The notes below the pieces were generated by a model, which was not told where the DNA came from, made no database searches, and worked only from the letters and a program-made list of their open reading frames with translations. Both the position numbers and the translations under genes were made by a program. Of a stretch of 64,000 nt of DNA, positions 35,368 through 47,537 are shown one piece after another (positions within the stretch are counted from its first letter, which is position 1; the number at the start of each line of letters is the position of its first letter). Origin of the DNA: Fragilaria crotonensis (Eukaryota > Bacillariophyta > Fragilariophyceae > Fragilariales > Fragilariaceae); NCBI GenBank assembly GCA_022925895.1, contig JAKSYS010000123.1, positions 1 through 64,000 on the forward strand, written 5' to 3'.

Positions 35368-38300
35368 TTCAGGGCACCGTGGGTTTTTTAATTTTTAACC
35401 CGATAAAATTTGACCGACGCGTCAGAGCTGATTACCAGTTGGGTCACTAAGGAACATCAATAATGAGATTGAACGCCTTTGGAATCATCGCACTCGTAGC
35501 ATTAGTCTAACCTGCCCAAACCTTTGTGCGTACCATTTCCCTACAAATTGAAAGGTACTATGAGTGAGTCAGGCTCTCTCCAAAGTCTTGCCTCTCAAGT
35601 TGATTGCTGCTTCACCCTCAGGTGTGCATTTCATATGTGTATTCTGTGGGTGTATAGACCAGCCATACTCGGAAAAAGTATGTTCTTAGTTGCCCCAGCA
35701 AGACTCTGCAATTGACATTCCCATTGACGACTAAGCATTCATGACAAAGGCAGACCTTTGCATTGATTGCTACAAGAGTTGTGGGCACGGTTTTGCAACA
35801 TTGACAGCAGTCACAGTGCGAGTGCTAGTCGCTGCTACATGTGACGGGACTTTGCTTATCAATTAAAGTGAGCACGACAAGAATACAGCATTGTAGCAAT
35901 TGTCTGCAAAGTATGCCGTATCTTTTTCTGGTTGCAACATTAGTTTAATGCAAATAACTAAAATGTATACTTGTTCTATCGCGCTCAGCCACCTTATATC
36001 AGGCAGCAGCGTGGTCATTGTACAATGGGGCTTTGCCTTGAACTTGAGCAAGTGGCATTAAGAAGAAGGGAAGGGCAGGGATCATGATGGACTCCTATCT
36101 CTCCACCATCAATATCTGTAGCATGATGTAATTGTCAATCCCTGCCATGGAACATCTCCAATGAGTATGAATGAAATGGAAGATCTCCTTTCATGAGAAG
36201 GAAGAGAATAGGCACATCATATTTTGGCCCATGATCAATCCATTTGGGATTTAAAACCTGGTGCGTAATTGCTACATCACAAGGTGGACTTTGATGATGT
36301 TTAAAAAATGAGTTCAAAGTGTATTAGTTAGTAAACAGGAACTATTCACCAAAATATACTTATCATCAACATTCGGTATTGTTTAGCTAGCAATACGGTG
36401 CTGTTTCAATTGTTGTGACATCTCAGATGTATGAGGACATATGGCACATGTTTTGGTGATATATATCACCTTGTGCATGATTGTCTTGACAATGCCTAAA
36501 TTGAATGATGTTATGACAATTTCAAACAAGTTTTGATCTCTTAAATACGTACACACTCTGATCCATTCAAACTTCAAACCACACATTCTTGCCCCACCTT
36601 ATCTAAGCATCATTTTTCAGCAATGTATTTGACAGGGTTGCTTTCCAAGGTGGCCAGGAGGAGAAGCATTAAGGTCATGCTAACTTCATTTCCATTGTTT
36701 GGAAGCTCCCTTCTCCTTTCCTTGTTGTTGGAGTGTTGGGCATGGATGAAGCAATCACAGGAGATCAGCCATCATTCTGTAAGGAGGTTGGGGTACGCAG
36801 TATTGCAGTACCCATCATCATTGCAGCTACTGGCTACTCAAGGCAGCCTCAACACAATGACGTGAAGCAAAATATCCATAGCTTTTACCTATTTTCTTAG
36901 ATGCATCCTGGCCCGAGTTAGTTTTCCCTGTTCTGCTGCTTCATAACTTTTGGTGTAGCTTCTTTGTCACCATCTGTCCCTCACCAATTTGTCTGTTCCA
37001 TGAGTCCAGCAACCAAGAAACAGATCAGTGATTAACATCATGTGAAGAAGAGTTTAGTATGTATACATAACAGAAAACATGGAGAAGGTTGGGGTTCTGG
37101 AGATATTCAACAGTGCATTTACCAAATCTGCAATCGCCAACAAGAAGACTGGCTGTCAAGAACACACTGCTGAAGCTAGTGGGTCAAGAACAGACTGCTG
37201 AAAAGGAACAATTTTTGCCAGAGTCAGGTTGTACACCACTTTGTTTAGCCCTTGGCCATCTCACATGCTGATCAGTTTGCTGCTGCTGATTATGGCCAAA
37301 AGAATGTCAAATGTTGTTCATAATGGAGCTGTGTTGATGTGCAATGAGCACAAGACATGGAAGAAAAGAAAAGGGAGCAGCAGACAAGGATTAAGCTCGG
37401 CTCCGAGAAGTTATTGCAAGCATGAAATGAAGTATATAGGGCGGGGAGACAGCAGGAGGGTTTCGAACAATTTCAAAATGCCGGGGATATCCTGCTGTGG
37501 TTGAATGATAGATCTCATTCGAATGCGTAAAACGTAGCGCCAAAAGCCAAAACGGATTTCAGTTTGACGCCAAACACCAAATAATCTTATGCTGGAGTTG
37601 CATGAACTGTCATTAAGGCTTCTTATGGTTTGCATACAGTTGAAGCATTCCATCAGGCCGGTGCTTGCGGAAGCGAACGAAACGTCCAGCAAAACAGAAC
37701 GCCGCGGTGTGTTTTACAAAAAGCTTCATTAGCTATAGCCCACAAAAGGCGAGCGCGTATTGTGAACCCGGTACTTTTGAAGACATTTGCACAACCCGGA
37801 TTCTCACAAAAGGGACAATGGAGTTTGTGTTTGAACAGCTATGTAACTAGTACTTGCACTACAAATGGGACAAGGTCTCGGACAGTGTGGTATTAGCTAC
37901 TTTGCAACAACAGAGTACAGCAGTTTCAGTTGCGGTACCCGGGCAGGCGGCTGTTCTTATCATCAAAACTGATGTGACTGTCTTAGAATATGAGTCTTCA
38001 AGATTTGGAATTTGTGATAATGTACGGTACTGGGTAGTACTGTGTGGAATTGTGTAAAGTTCTGGCGTCAGTGATGCCAAAGATTTAACATGTGAGCAGA
38101 TGGACTCAAAATCACACATTAAAGAACAACCACATTCTATTACAAGGAATTATGACCACTGCTAAGCTTTGTTGTTCATGCAAGATTAAGCACACGCTTA
38201 ACTTGGTTTAAAGTTGATGATAATGCATGGAATGAGATAATGGCAATGGCAAGAACCAGGATGAGATCTTTATTTTTGATGATAGGAGAAATGTGTCTGT

Positions 38301-38612
38301 GGCAAATTGGCAAGGCTGGCAATAAACAGTGTCATTGTTAATGTCTGAAAATCATTAAGGTGTTGTAGATAAAACTTGACAAACATATCTGGTGTTTTTG
38401 TAATATTGATGATATTTTGCGTGATTTACCTAAGGCTTTCGGTTTATAGCGGGTCATTAGGTGTTAAAAAAATGAAAACTTGAAATCTTTCCCTTCTAAA
38501 AAAAACCTGCCTGCCAACCTCTTTCTCACATCATCGGCCTCACCTGATTTGCTGTGTTACTATAAAGGCCTCTATCGTCGGGGCGAATGTGGATGGCATT
38601 GCAATAATTATA
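35368..38612. other. Long AT-rich intergenic region
   Basis: About 3.2 kb with only short, composition-driven reading frames in both strands. None shows a family motif. The sole recognised content is the decayed copy of the coiled-coil gene end at about 37340-37442. The left part is the other half of the Copia target site. Confidence 0.5.
37340..37442 (+). pseudogene. Relic copy of the 3' end of the coiled-coil gene
   Basis: The segment containing AGCACAAGACATGG and then GAGAAGTTATTGCAAGCATGAAATG matches the last coding bases of the gene at 13035-17275 (AGCACCAGACATGG ... GAGAAGTTATTGCTATGATGAAACG, about 17200-17275), including the bases after its stop. Substitutions and small indels make it non-functional. 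It is on the same strand as the parent, 20 kb away. Confidence 0.65.
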
Positions 38613-40905
38613 TTAAATAGTTCGGTAATAAAGAATGCCATTCCAGGCTCGGAGAGTGACGTCGGAGCGAAAAGGATAGAACTTCGCATATCCATTGTAA
38701 ATTGTCAAGTCAGAATTGAAGACATGAACACTGCCAAGAGATGATCCTACCGAATACCGATTGATGTTGGTGGCTTGAGTAAATGTGATGTAAAAAGCCT
38801 GAGTTACCCCAGCCTTGACTGTTACGGGAGAGAAAGTCCCCTCAGGCAAGATGCTGGGGCTGCCTGCCGATTTCGTTGTGAACGTGGCTGTTCCGATCTT
38901 TCGCCATTTGGCAGGACGTGACTGGGTACCAGAGAACGCTCCCGTAGTTTTCTTCATGTACACTTCAACCGTCGCAAGGGAGGCAGAGCTGGCGTGAACG
39001 GCGAAGTTGGTAACATTCAAGTTCTTCGTTGCCTTGATGTCGAACATGTGCCCTGCAGCACCAACCGTACCACCCACAAAGGTTGTTGTCAATGACCTGG
39101 AGTTCGCCGTTGTAGGCGCAGCTGTCGGGGCCTTTGTAGGCACGGCAGTCGGCGCATCAGTCGGTGCCGCAATAGGCACGTTAGTAGGCATGCCAGTGGG
39201 CGTGCCAGTTGGGGCCGCAGTAGGAGGCACATCATTGGGGGCAGCCGAGGTAGGCTCGACAGTCGGCGCCGCCGTGGTGGGCTCGGCAGTAGGGGCCGCC
39301 GTGGTAGGCATGGCAGTTGGAGATGCCGAGGGGCGCGCAGATGTCGGGGCCTTCGTGGTTGGCCTCCGAGAAGTCGGGGCCTTGGTGGTTGGCATGGCAG
39401 TCGGGGCCGCCGTAGGAGCAGAAGAAACCGGTTGTTGATTGATAGATTGACGATAATTCGCAAAGGCAGCAAGGTTGTTGCGGATCACTAACGCATTGTT
39501 GGCTGTCGCGGTTCCTAGAGGACTGCCAAGATAGCTCAGGTTTGGACTTGAATAGTACTGAACACGAGGACAGCTTTTTTTGCTGCAGTCATAGGCCAAA
39601 ATTGAACGAAATCGTGCAGACGGATCCTGGTACCCATAGTTGTATCCGCTTCTACTTCCGGCGTTCTTGATGTCGTGGTTACAGCCCATGTTGTGTCCGA
39701 TCTCGTGACCAAACGAATAATATCCCGTCGCACAGTCCCAGTGCACAAGTGTGAAGGCATCGGCAGCACGTGGGCTTGATGGCAAGTAGCCGATGCCACA
39801 ATATCCGTCAGTATCCACAAGCATGGTGACGAAATCAGCACCGTACTGGTCTCGCATGGCATGGACATAGTCAAGCCTGCCATCGCCGTTGTTGCGAAGG
39901 TAACCAAGCGTAGATTCCCACGAGGTTGCATAGTCATTGTAGGAAGCATCGTAATGGGCTTTGACTAATCGAAACTCAGTAGGAATGCCGGAGAGCTCAA
40001 AGGCCTTGTTCGTTTCAGCAACAGCCAAGGCGATGATTCCTTCAATGGTAGCTACGTTCTGGGGAGTTGCCGTACATGTCCCTCCCGTACTAAAGCCGGC
40101 CGCTGAGCACATGGCTCCTTTGGTGTAGAGGACCTTCCGGTAGCGAACGGAAAGAAAGTACATAGGAATCCTCTTCTATGAGTACACATTCAAAGATCAT
40201 GAGCAATCAGTCATGAGAACTCACCATGACATCAAGTTGGCTCGAACTATCCAAACGTCTCTCGTTCCGCAGTCCACGTCGTCCACCGCCAGGCAAACCA
40301 TCGATTGCGTCAATAGTCTCTGGGTCAATATCACCACCTCCGCCTTTCACATGCGTTCTTACTCCGTCCAATTCCTTGTTGAACATCTCTTGCTTGATTT
40401 CCTCCGCAACCACTGCTCCGTTGGCCAAGGTACGAATTTGATACACCGTCCCATTCTGCCCGTGCATCGATCCGGTTGTCACTGTTTCTCCCCAATTGGT
40501 GGTACTCTTGACGATGGTTAGATGGTTACCAGTTTTTGTATCCCTTCCATACCAAGATTCGAAGGGATCATTCTCGGTATTCGCTCGTCTCATGCGCAAT
40601 GTCTGTAACTGTTCGTCGCTCATTAATTGGACATCGACGTCTTGTGCACTATCTCCAAGCTGCAAACCACTCAAATCGACAATGGATCGTCGCCTCTTGA
40701 TTTTTCCGTTGGAAGTAACAGCCACAACTTTGGAAGATCCTTTTGTTTTGATCTTGTGGCGACGTGTTGTGCTCGGGGCGAGCTGTCGATTTTCATCATC
40801 ACTTTCGTCAGTAGTAGTGGAGGAGGACTCTTTCATCACCGAAGCACATGACAAAATTGTCAAGGTGCAGAATAGGAGTATTAGGAAGGACGATGAGAGC
40901 TTCAT
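38613..40905 (-). CDS. Secreted metzincin-like metalloprotease, copy 2 (2 exons)
   Basis: Exons 40905-40225 and 40133-38613, split by a 91-bp GT-AG intron, give 733 residues. It has the same architecture as copy 1: signal peptide (MKLSSSFLILLFCTLTILSC), propeptide with a basic RRGLRNERRLD end, catalytic domain with HEIGHNMGCNHD, FRSILAYDC with Leu at the Met-turn position, a shorter Thr/Pro/Ala stalk with no 54-bp minisatellite, and the C-terminal domain ending RAWNGILYYRTI. The acceptor here is CGGAAG. The coding frame is intact, so selection probably still acts. The decayed ClpC relic that pairs with copy 3 is not seen next to this copy. Confidence 0.88.
40134..40224 (-). other. Intron of protease copy 2
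   Basis: 91 bp, donor GTGAGT after SSSQLDVM and acceptor CCGGAAG before VLYTKGAMC, phase 0. Same position as in copies 1 and 3. Confidence 0.9.
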
Positions 40906-42329
40906 TCTGGTTGATTGTCGATCTATGATATGATTGTTGCAAGGTGCGATTGTCGTTTTGGTGTACAATGCGTATCACACACATTGTCCCATGACTGAAG
41001 CTTCGCGATTCGTGAGACTGGCAGGTGGCTGGGCCTATCTACATCTGTACACCGTGCAGAGCAGCCAACAGTAAATCCATGTGCTTCGAGCTCCGAATAT
41101 TACATCAGAGCACAACGGAGGGTATTTGCTTTAAATACATATTTCAATATCATAGCATTTGTTGTATGTGGAAAGTGTCTCATTGAAGCGAAGTTAATGT
41201 CCTACGAAGCAAGGAGTACACTATCAGGTACTGCGTCTTAACCGATGTTGCATGTTGCAACATGCAAGAACCTCGATCACGTATACCGTTTACCTGCTTA
41301 CAGGCACGAGAGCGGAGTATCAGGTGATTCCGAGATTCGAGATTCGAATTTCTAAAAACCATATTACATACGCGTGTACGCGTACTGTGTAATATCATAC
41401 CTGGTACCAGCATTTCAACTGCGGCCGCTTGCCGCTACTTGCTGACATGAAGGGCGACTCACTCGACTGAAGATTTGGTTGAAGAAGCAACTCCGAGACT
41501 GGAGTATACGCACATGTGGTTCTACAAGAGATAGGCGCGCAGCTCACTGGGTCACTGAAAGGAAGGATTCGGCACTGGAACAAGTACTCGGGAGTTAGTC
41601 AGTTAGTCCCAGCAAGTTCTCCAGGATGCCTCAACACTTTAATAAAGCAATCGATGTTCATGAACTCAGCACATCACGACAATTGTATTCCGAGAACGTA
41701 TTTCAACATAGACTCAAAAGAGTCAGCACAAAATCGCATGATAGCAAATGCAGAAGGAATAGACATGGGACTTGCACATCGGTTGTGCCGAAAGTGATTT
41801 CACTGGGACATTTGTAAAAGTAGACCTAATGACTAAAGTACTAGTAGATACATTGTTATAAAAGATACATTTAGTAGTAGACGCTCTAGTAGAGGCTAGC
41901 GAGGGTCGACAGTTGCAAGATAAGAGTTGTTCAGTTACGCCTTGACAGAGACGCATGTTTCGGAAACATGCGCAAAGACATGCACCTTTAATCATTTTAG
42001 TAGTACCAACAAAATGCTACTACTGCTAGCACATGCTACCGGTAGTATACTCCCCGAACTCGTATCATACAAGTATGATACTTTAACAGCAGTACAGTAC
42101 TCAGTATGTTAGTAGTATTTTACTATGGCTGTGCTCGGAGAATGCTAATATTTTCTGGTACAGTACGGTACCTGGGATTCAGGTCGGTACAGTATTTGCA
42201 CCGGTACTATGTACTGTATCCTGTACATGTATGTACACCTCGAAATAAGTCAAAACCAAGCGTAAAGTACAGCATGCTGGCATCGGAGTAGCGCTGCGAG
42301 TAGATCAGACGCTTCGAAAGCATGTCACA
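40906..42329. other. Intergenic, upstream of protease copy 2
   Basis: No supported gene. Part of 41460-41600 resembles 47620-47740, so some of this flank belongs to the duplicated unit. 41870-42240 is rich in short GTAC/AGTAC words and direct repeats but has no clear unit. Confidence 0.45.
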
Positions 42330-43870
42330 CAATGATCCTCGCAAGGCAAGGCGACCAACAAGGCTGCCAACCTGCTTGTGTGCAGTGTAGGAACAATCAC
42401 GATACACCGAATCGTTCGTCACCTGTTGAACTGTTTAAGTTGTGGACTGCATTGTATCAAGATTGAATCAAAAGCATTCAAAAAAGCAGAACAACGAAGA
42501 ACAAATCGACATTGTCAGAACCATGTCAATAACTACAACAGCGTCTGTGTCACAAAGTTACAGTCACTCCAGCATCTGAAATTCCGTGTCTGGTTTCCAT
42601 ATAATTCTGATTCAACAATGCACTTCGTGGACAAGTGGTGTCAGTTCATATGCAGGAGTACTACCGTTGTTACCTAGGACCTGGGACCACATTGTTAATT
42701 GACTGCAAACAACGACATCGCCAAAAGTGGTGCTTTGTGGGGAGATCAATATCCTCAAGAACAAGCTCTCGAAATACTACTAGAAAAAAACAGCACCCAT
42801 GACCATGGTCTTTTGAACGAATGTCTGTCAGAAGATTGTATCGATGAAAGAGTCACCACCCACCATTTATGTTCATTGATGAAGTACAGTACACAATCTC
42901 GTAGGTGCTGGTGCTACCAGCGATGGTGAATCCATGGATGCCCCTGCCAATTTGCTGAAAACATTTGCTGATAGTCAAGGCCAAATGCAGCTCATTGGTG
43001 TCACACGAGCATTCGTGACTATCGCGCGCGCTCACGAGAGACCGACTACAGCCTCTTGTGGTCAAGGAACCAAACCAACCGTCTCCTTCCGACTTTTTCA
43101 TCAAGCCATTGCTCCCAGGTATGAGAAACATCTCAATGTCAAATATGCATTCAGAAGTCACGTCTATTCTTTTTGCAAGTATTAAAACACTTGCATTCTG
43201 ACGGATAGAAAAGGGACGAACTTTGTCTTTTTAAGAATACAATTCTTGTGATGACTTCCAATGTTGGCTCCATCCGTATTCTCAAAGAAACCAGTGAAAC
43301 ACCAAGGAGTTGGCGAAGATTTGTGTCTCTAACAGCTACTTGTTGTCAATGAGGAGCTCGAAGCTGGATTGAAGCCTGCATTTCTCAATCGTTTGATGGT
43401 GATTGTTGTCTTTTTCTCCCTCTAGAGTGAAAGACGACTTGACTGATATTGCCAAGAAACTGTTGAATGAAATGGTGCAGCGAGCCCGGAAAGAACGTAA
43501 TTTGGATTTGACCGATCAATTCATTGAACAAGTGCGCCTCGAGGGTGCGTCCCAGGCGGCTCAACGTTTCTTGGAGGACAGCATTAGCGATGCACTAGTC
43601 AAAGGATCTCTGAAATCTGGTGATACGGCTACAATTGATTTAGAAAGGTTGATGGCGATCAATGCACAGTTATTATTCGAAAAGGAGGTGCTACAATCAA
43701 GGTCGATATTGAAGATGCCAGTGGTGGTGTTGGATCTGCAACATCGTCATCGAATGATATCAACGGGATAACTCCATTTCTTTTGTAAGGCTATAACCGC
43801 ACGCTACTGCAAATGCCAAATCCGATTTGCAGCAATCTTAAACTCTGCACTGCTCCATTGAAAAAGAAAT
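42330..43870 (+). pseudogene. ClpC-type relic 1, heavily deleted
   Basis: This segment follows the ClpC-type gene at 53.0-56.1 kb in order: 5' flank and signal-peptide region (42330-42790), the [10 protein letters not shown]-like segment (about 42815), a jump of about 960 bp to the first ATPase domain (PPTIL and NLVGAG equivalents, 42840-43140), a jump of about 890 bp to the second ATPase domain (43170-43400), and the C-terminal domain (43430-43770) plus 3' flank to about 43870. A further 24-base loss removes the GARPLRR segment (about 43560). Frameshifts and stops abound. Introns of the parent are deleted along with the missing blocks rather than cleanly spliced, so this is a duplicated gene, not a retrocopy. 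It faces protease copy 3 exactly as the parent faces copy 5. Confidence 0.85.
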
Positions 43871-44396
43871 CTCTTCGTCACAAGGCAACTGATAACAATA
43901 TCTCTGAAACCCCATTCGAATCTGATGGTTGTCCGAAAACGTGACACCATCTCATTCACTGTGCACTCGTCATTAGGTCGATTGCCTTAACGAGGGGGTT
44001 CCACGAAGTACAATATGGTAAAATGATCCAATGTTAGTTGACTCCGAAATAGACATATCGGTAAAAGCCAGGAACAACGTGAAGGTTTGTGGTTTGATCG
44101 GAAACATTGAATTTGAATCATCCAAAATAGTGCGATTACGCCTTCAGCAAATTAAAAAAGTTCTCATGTTGGTATTGGAATGACCCATCACCTACCCTAA
44201 GATCAACTCTGCGGTCTCACACAGACTCCATAAACATTTCTCAGCTGTCGCAAACCAATTCACTATGCATTACAATTCTACACCACCTTGTGATAACGTG
44301 TGCCTCTTGATTGGTACTAAGACCAAATTGTGTTGTAATCCATTACGAAATTGCATCAAACGGGGAAAGTATTTGTGAATTTTGAATCGAAAATCG
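43871..44396. other. Intergenic between ClpC relic 1 and protease copy 3
   Basis: About 530 bp of convergent 3' flank. No gene is seen. The left edge is still alignable with the 3' flank of the parent ClpC-type gene. Confidence 0.5.
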
Positions 44397-46614
44397 CTAA
44401 ATGGTTCTGTAGTAAAGAATGCCATTCCATGCACGGAGAGTGACATCGGAGCCAAACAGATAGAACTTCGCATATCCATGATAAATTGTCAAATCAGAAT
44501 TGAAAACTTGCACTTTGCCAAGCGTCAATCCTGTCGAATACCGATTGATGTTGGTGGCTTGAGTAAATGTGATATAGAAGGCCTGAGTTACGCCAGCTTT
44601 GACAGTTACGGGAGCGAAAGTCCCCTCAGGCAAGATGCTGGGGCTGCCTGCCACATTCGTTCGGAACGTGGCTGTTCCGATCTTTCGCCATTTGGCAGGA
44701 CTTGACTGGGTACCAGAGAACGCTCCCGTAGTTTTCTTCATGTACACTTCAACCGTCGCAAGGGAGGCAGAGCTGGCGTGAACGGCGAAGTTGGTGACAT
44801 TCAAGTTCTTCGTTGCCTTGATGTCGAACATGTGCCCTGCAGCACCAACCGTACCACCCACAAAGGTTGTTGTCAATGACCTGGAGTTCGCCGTTGTAGA
44901 CGCAGCAGTCGGGGCCTTTGTAGGCACGGCAGTCGGCGCATCAGTCGGTGCCGCAGCAGGCACGGTAGTAGGCGTGCCAGTTGGGGCCCCCGTAGGAGGC
45001 ACGTCAGTCGGGGCCGCAGACGTAGGTTCGGCAGTCGGAGCTGCCGTGTTAGGCACAGCAGTCGAAGCCGCCGTAGTAGGCACCGCCGTTGGAGCCGCTG
45101 TCGGGGATGCAGAAGTTGGGGCCATCGTAGGAGCAGAAGAAACAGGCGGCGGATTGATAGATTGACGATAATTCGCGAAGGCAGCAAGATTGTTGCGGAT
45201 AACTAACGCATTGTTGGCCGTTGACGTTCCAAGAGGACTGCCAAGATAGCTTAGGTTTGGACTTGAAAAGTACTGAATTCGAGGACAGCTTTTGCTGCTG
45301 CACTGATAGGCCAAGATAGAACGGAATCGTGCCGAGGGATCCTGGTACCCATAGTTGTATCCGCCACTAGTACCGGCGTTCTTGATGTCGTGATTGCAAC
45401 CCATGTTGTGGCCGATCTCGTGACCAAAGGAATAGTATCCCGTCGCACAGCTCCAATGAACAAGTGTGAAGGCATCGGCAGCACTAGGGCTATATGGCAA
45501 ATACCCGATTCCACAATATCCGCTTGTATCCACAAGCATGCTGACGAAATCAGCACCGTACTGGTCTCGCATGGCATGGACATAGTCAAGCTTGCCATCG
45601 CCGTTGTTGCGAAGGTTGCCTAGCGTGGATTCCCAAGAGGTTGCATAGTCGTTATAGGAACCATCGTAATGGGTCTTGACCAATCGAAACTTAGTAGGAA
45701 TACCGGAGAGCTCAAAGGCCTTGTTCGTTTCAGCAACTGCCAAGGCGATGATTCCTTCAATGGTAGCTACGTTTTGAGCAGTTGCCGTACATGTCCCTCC
45801 CGTACTAAATCCAGCCGCAGAGCACATGGCTCCTTTGGTATAGAGGATCTTTCGAATGGAAAGGAAAGTAACAAGAATCGTCGTCCATGAGTACACTGTC
45901 AAAGATCATGAGCAATCGGTCATGAGAACTCACCATGACATCAAGTTGGCTCGAACTATCCAAACGCCTCTCGTTCCGCAGTCCACGTCGTCCACCGCCA
46001 GGCAAACCATCGATTGCGTCAATAGTCTCTGGGTCAATATCATCACTGCCGCCTTTCACAAATGTTCTTACTCCGTCCAATTCCTTGTTGAACATCTCTT
46101 GCTTGATTTCCTCCGCAACCACTGCTCCGTTGGCCAAGGTACGAATTTGATACACCGTCCCATTCTGCCCGTGCATCGATCCGGTTGTCACTGTTTCTCC
46201 CCAATTGGTCGTACTCTTGACGATGGTTAGATGGTTACCAGTTTTCGTATCCATCCCATACCATGATTCGAAGGGATCATTGTTGGTATTCGCTCGCCTC
46301 ATGCGCAACGTCTGTGACTGTTCATCACTCATTAATTGGACGTCGACATCTCGTGCACCATCGCCGAGCTGCAACCCACTCAAATCGACAACAGATCGTC
46401 GCCTCTTGATTTTTCCGTTGGAAGTAACAGCCACAACTTTGGAAGAGCCTTTCGCTTTGATCTTGTGCCGACGTGTTGTGCTTGCGCCGAGCTGTCGATT
46501 TTCATCATCGCTTTCGTTAGTATTGATGGAAGGGGACTCCTTCATCATCGAAGCACATGACAATGTCGTCCATGTGAAGAATAGGAGTATTAGGAAGGAC
46601 GATGAGAGCTTCAT
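44397..46614 (-). CDS. Secreted metzincin-like metalloprotease, copy 3 (2 exons)
   Basis: Exons 46614-45934 and 45848-44397, with an 85-bp GT-AG intron, encode 710 residues, the shortest intact copy because its Thr/Pro/Ala stalk is short. Signal peptide (MKLSSSFLILLFFTWTTLSC), propeptide, HEIGHNMGCNHD catalytic motif, FRSILAYQC and the C-terminal domain are all present. Exon 2 begins with ILYTKGAMC where the others have VLYTKGAMC. The frame is intact. It converges with ClpC relic 1 on its left. Confidence 0.88.
45849..45933 (-). other. Intron of protease copy 3
   Basis: 85 bp, donor GTGAGT and acceptor TCGAAAG, phase 0, at the conserved position. Confidence 0.9.
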
Positions 46615-46885
46615 GTTGAGATGATTGTCGATCGATGATTGTTGCGACTGTCTTTTCGGCGTATGACACAATGTCTCTCGAATTATGAACCTTTACCGAA
46701 TGTGAGTCTGGCACGGCATGCACCTCACTACCGGTAGTAAGAATCGAACCCGCCCCTACATCGCACTCAAGTGCTCCGAGTACGGTATGACATGAATTGA
46801 CAACTCACGGTATTTCCATTAAATACACTCAATATACTATAGAATGTATTAGCTTTTTCATGTGTTCTGTGTCGCATGTTGATGT

Positions 46886-46893
46886 GAAAATAA
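46886..46893. repeat. Left 8-bp target-site duplication of the MITE
   Basis: GAAAATAA, repeated exactly at 47530-47537 on the far side of the element. Confidence 0.92.
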
Positions 46894-47529
46894 CAAGGGT
46901 GGCAACGCTAGGTTTAACTCAACTAGGTTTAACTAGGTTTGAACCTAAAACCTAGATTTCATTTGAGACGAATAATTTAGGTTTTTGGTTTAACTCAAGG
47001 GTTTAGGGTTACGGGTTATGAGTTACGAGTTACTTTAAGTCTTTACGGGTTTGGTTACAGCAAATGAGCGAGTAACATAAGCGAACTAGCAGCCATGACA
47101 ATCGGCAAGGAAGATAAAAGAATGAGGTCCAAACAAAGTTGAGGAATGCCTTGGTTGCCATAGCTGTGGAGAAGGTGGTCTGCATAAAGTCAACCATGCT
47201 GCATTTGAAGATTGTATGTTTGAGGAATCTGGTGCTGACAGCAGTTGTACTCTCATGAGCAGCAGAGGAGGATCAACATCAGATTGGTAGTGCTGGGTAA
47301 GGCATAATGATGGATTAGCTGTACCAGGCAACTGTTACAGCTACCGGTAGATAGACTGAGCGAGAGGTGAGACTTGAGACTCTTCCCAGTGCACCTTTAC
47401 ATAGTAGTACAGTACATCGGGTACAGTGGCCGGTAGATTAGGTTTGGAATTTAGGTTTAACTAGGTTTAACTAGGTTTAAACCTAAACCTAAAATTGGAA
47501 AAATAAAAATTAGGTTTTTGCCACCCTTG
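46894..47529. mobile_element. hAT-type MITE (non-autonomous DNA transposon), 636 bp
   Basis: The element starts CAAGGGTGGCAA and ends TTGCCACCCTTG, perfect 12-bp terminal inverted repeats, flanked by the perfect 8-bp duplication GAAAATAA. An 8-bp duplication and CA-rich GGTGGCAA termini are hallmarks of the hAT superfamily. Both ends carry subterminal clusters of AGGTTTAACTAGG and its complement CCTAAACCT, which form imperfect palindromes. No transposase is encoded, so movement would depend on an autonomous hAT elsewhere. The perfect ends suggest recent insertion. Confidence 0.93.
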
Positions 47530-47537
47530 GAAAATAA
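47530..47537. repeat. Right 8-bp target-site duplication of the MITE
   Basis: GAAAATAA, an exact match to 46886-46893. Confidence 0.92.

Noticed and set aside
35380-35401. Short A/T inverted repeat (GGGTTTTTT...TTTTTAACCC) as a piggyBac terminus
   Set aside because: No matching sequence or TTAA duplication was found on the left side of the piggyBac-like gene.
42330-43870. ClpC relic 1 as a processed retrocopy
   Set aside because: Introns are not cleanly removed; missing blocks have irregular edges, and 5' and 3' flanking sequence is duplicated too, so a DNA-level duplication fits better.
46690-46770. TTCGATTC-like word resembling a tRNA B box on the minus strand
   Set aside because: The flanking bases do not form a T stem, and no A box or acceptor stem is found at the right distance.
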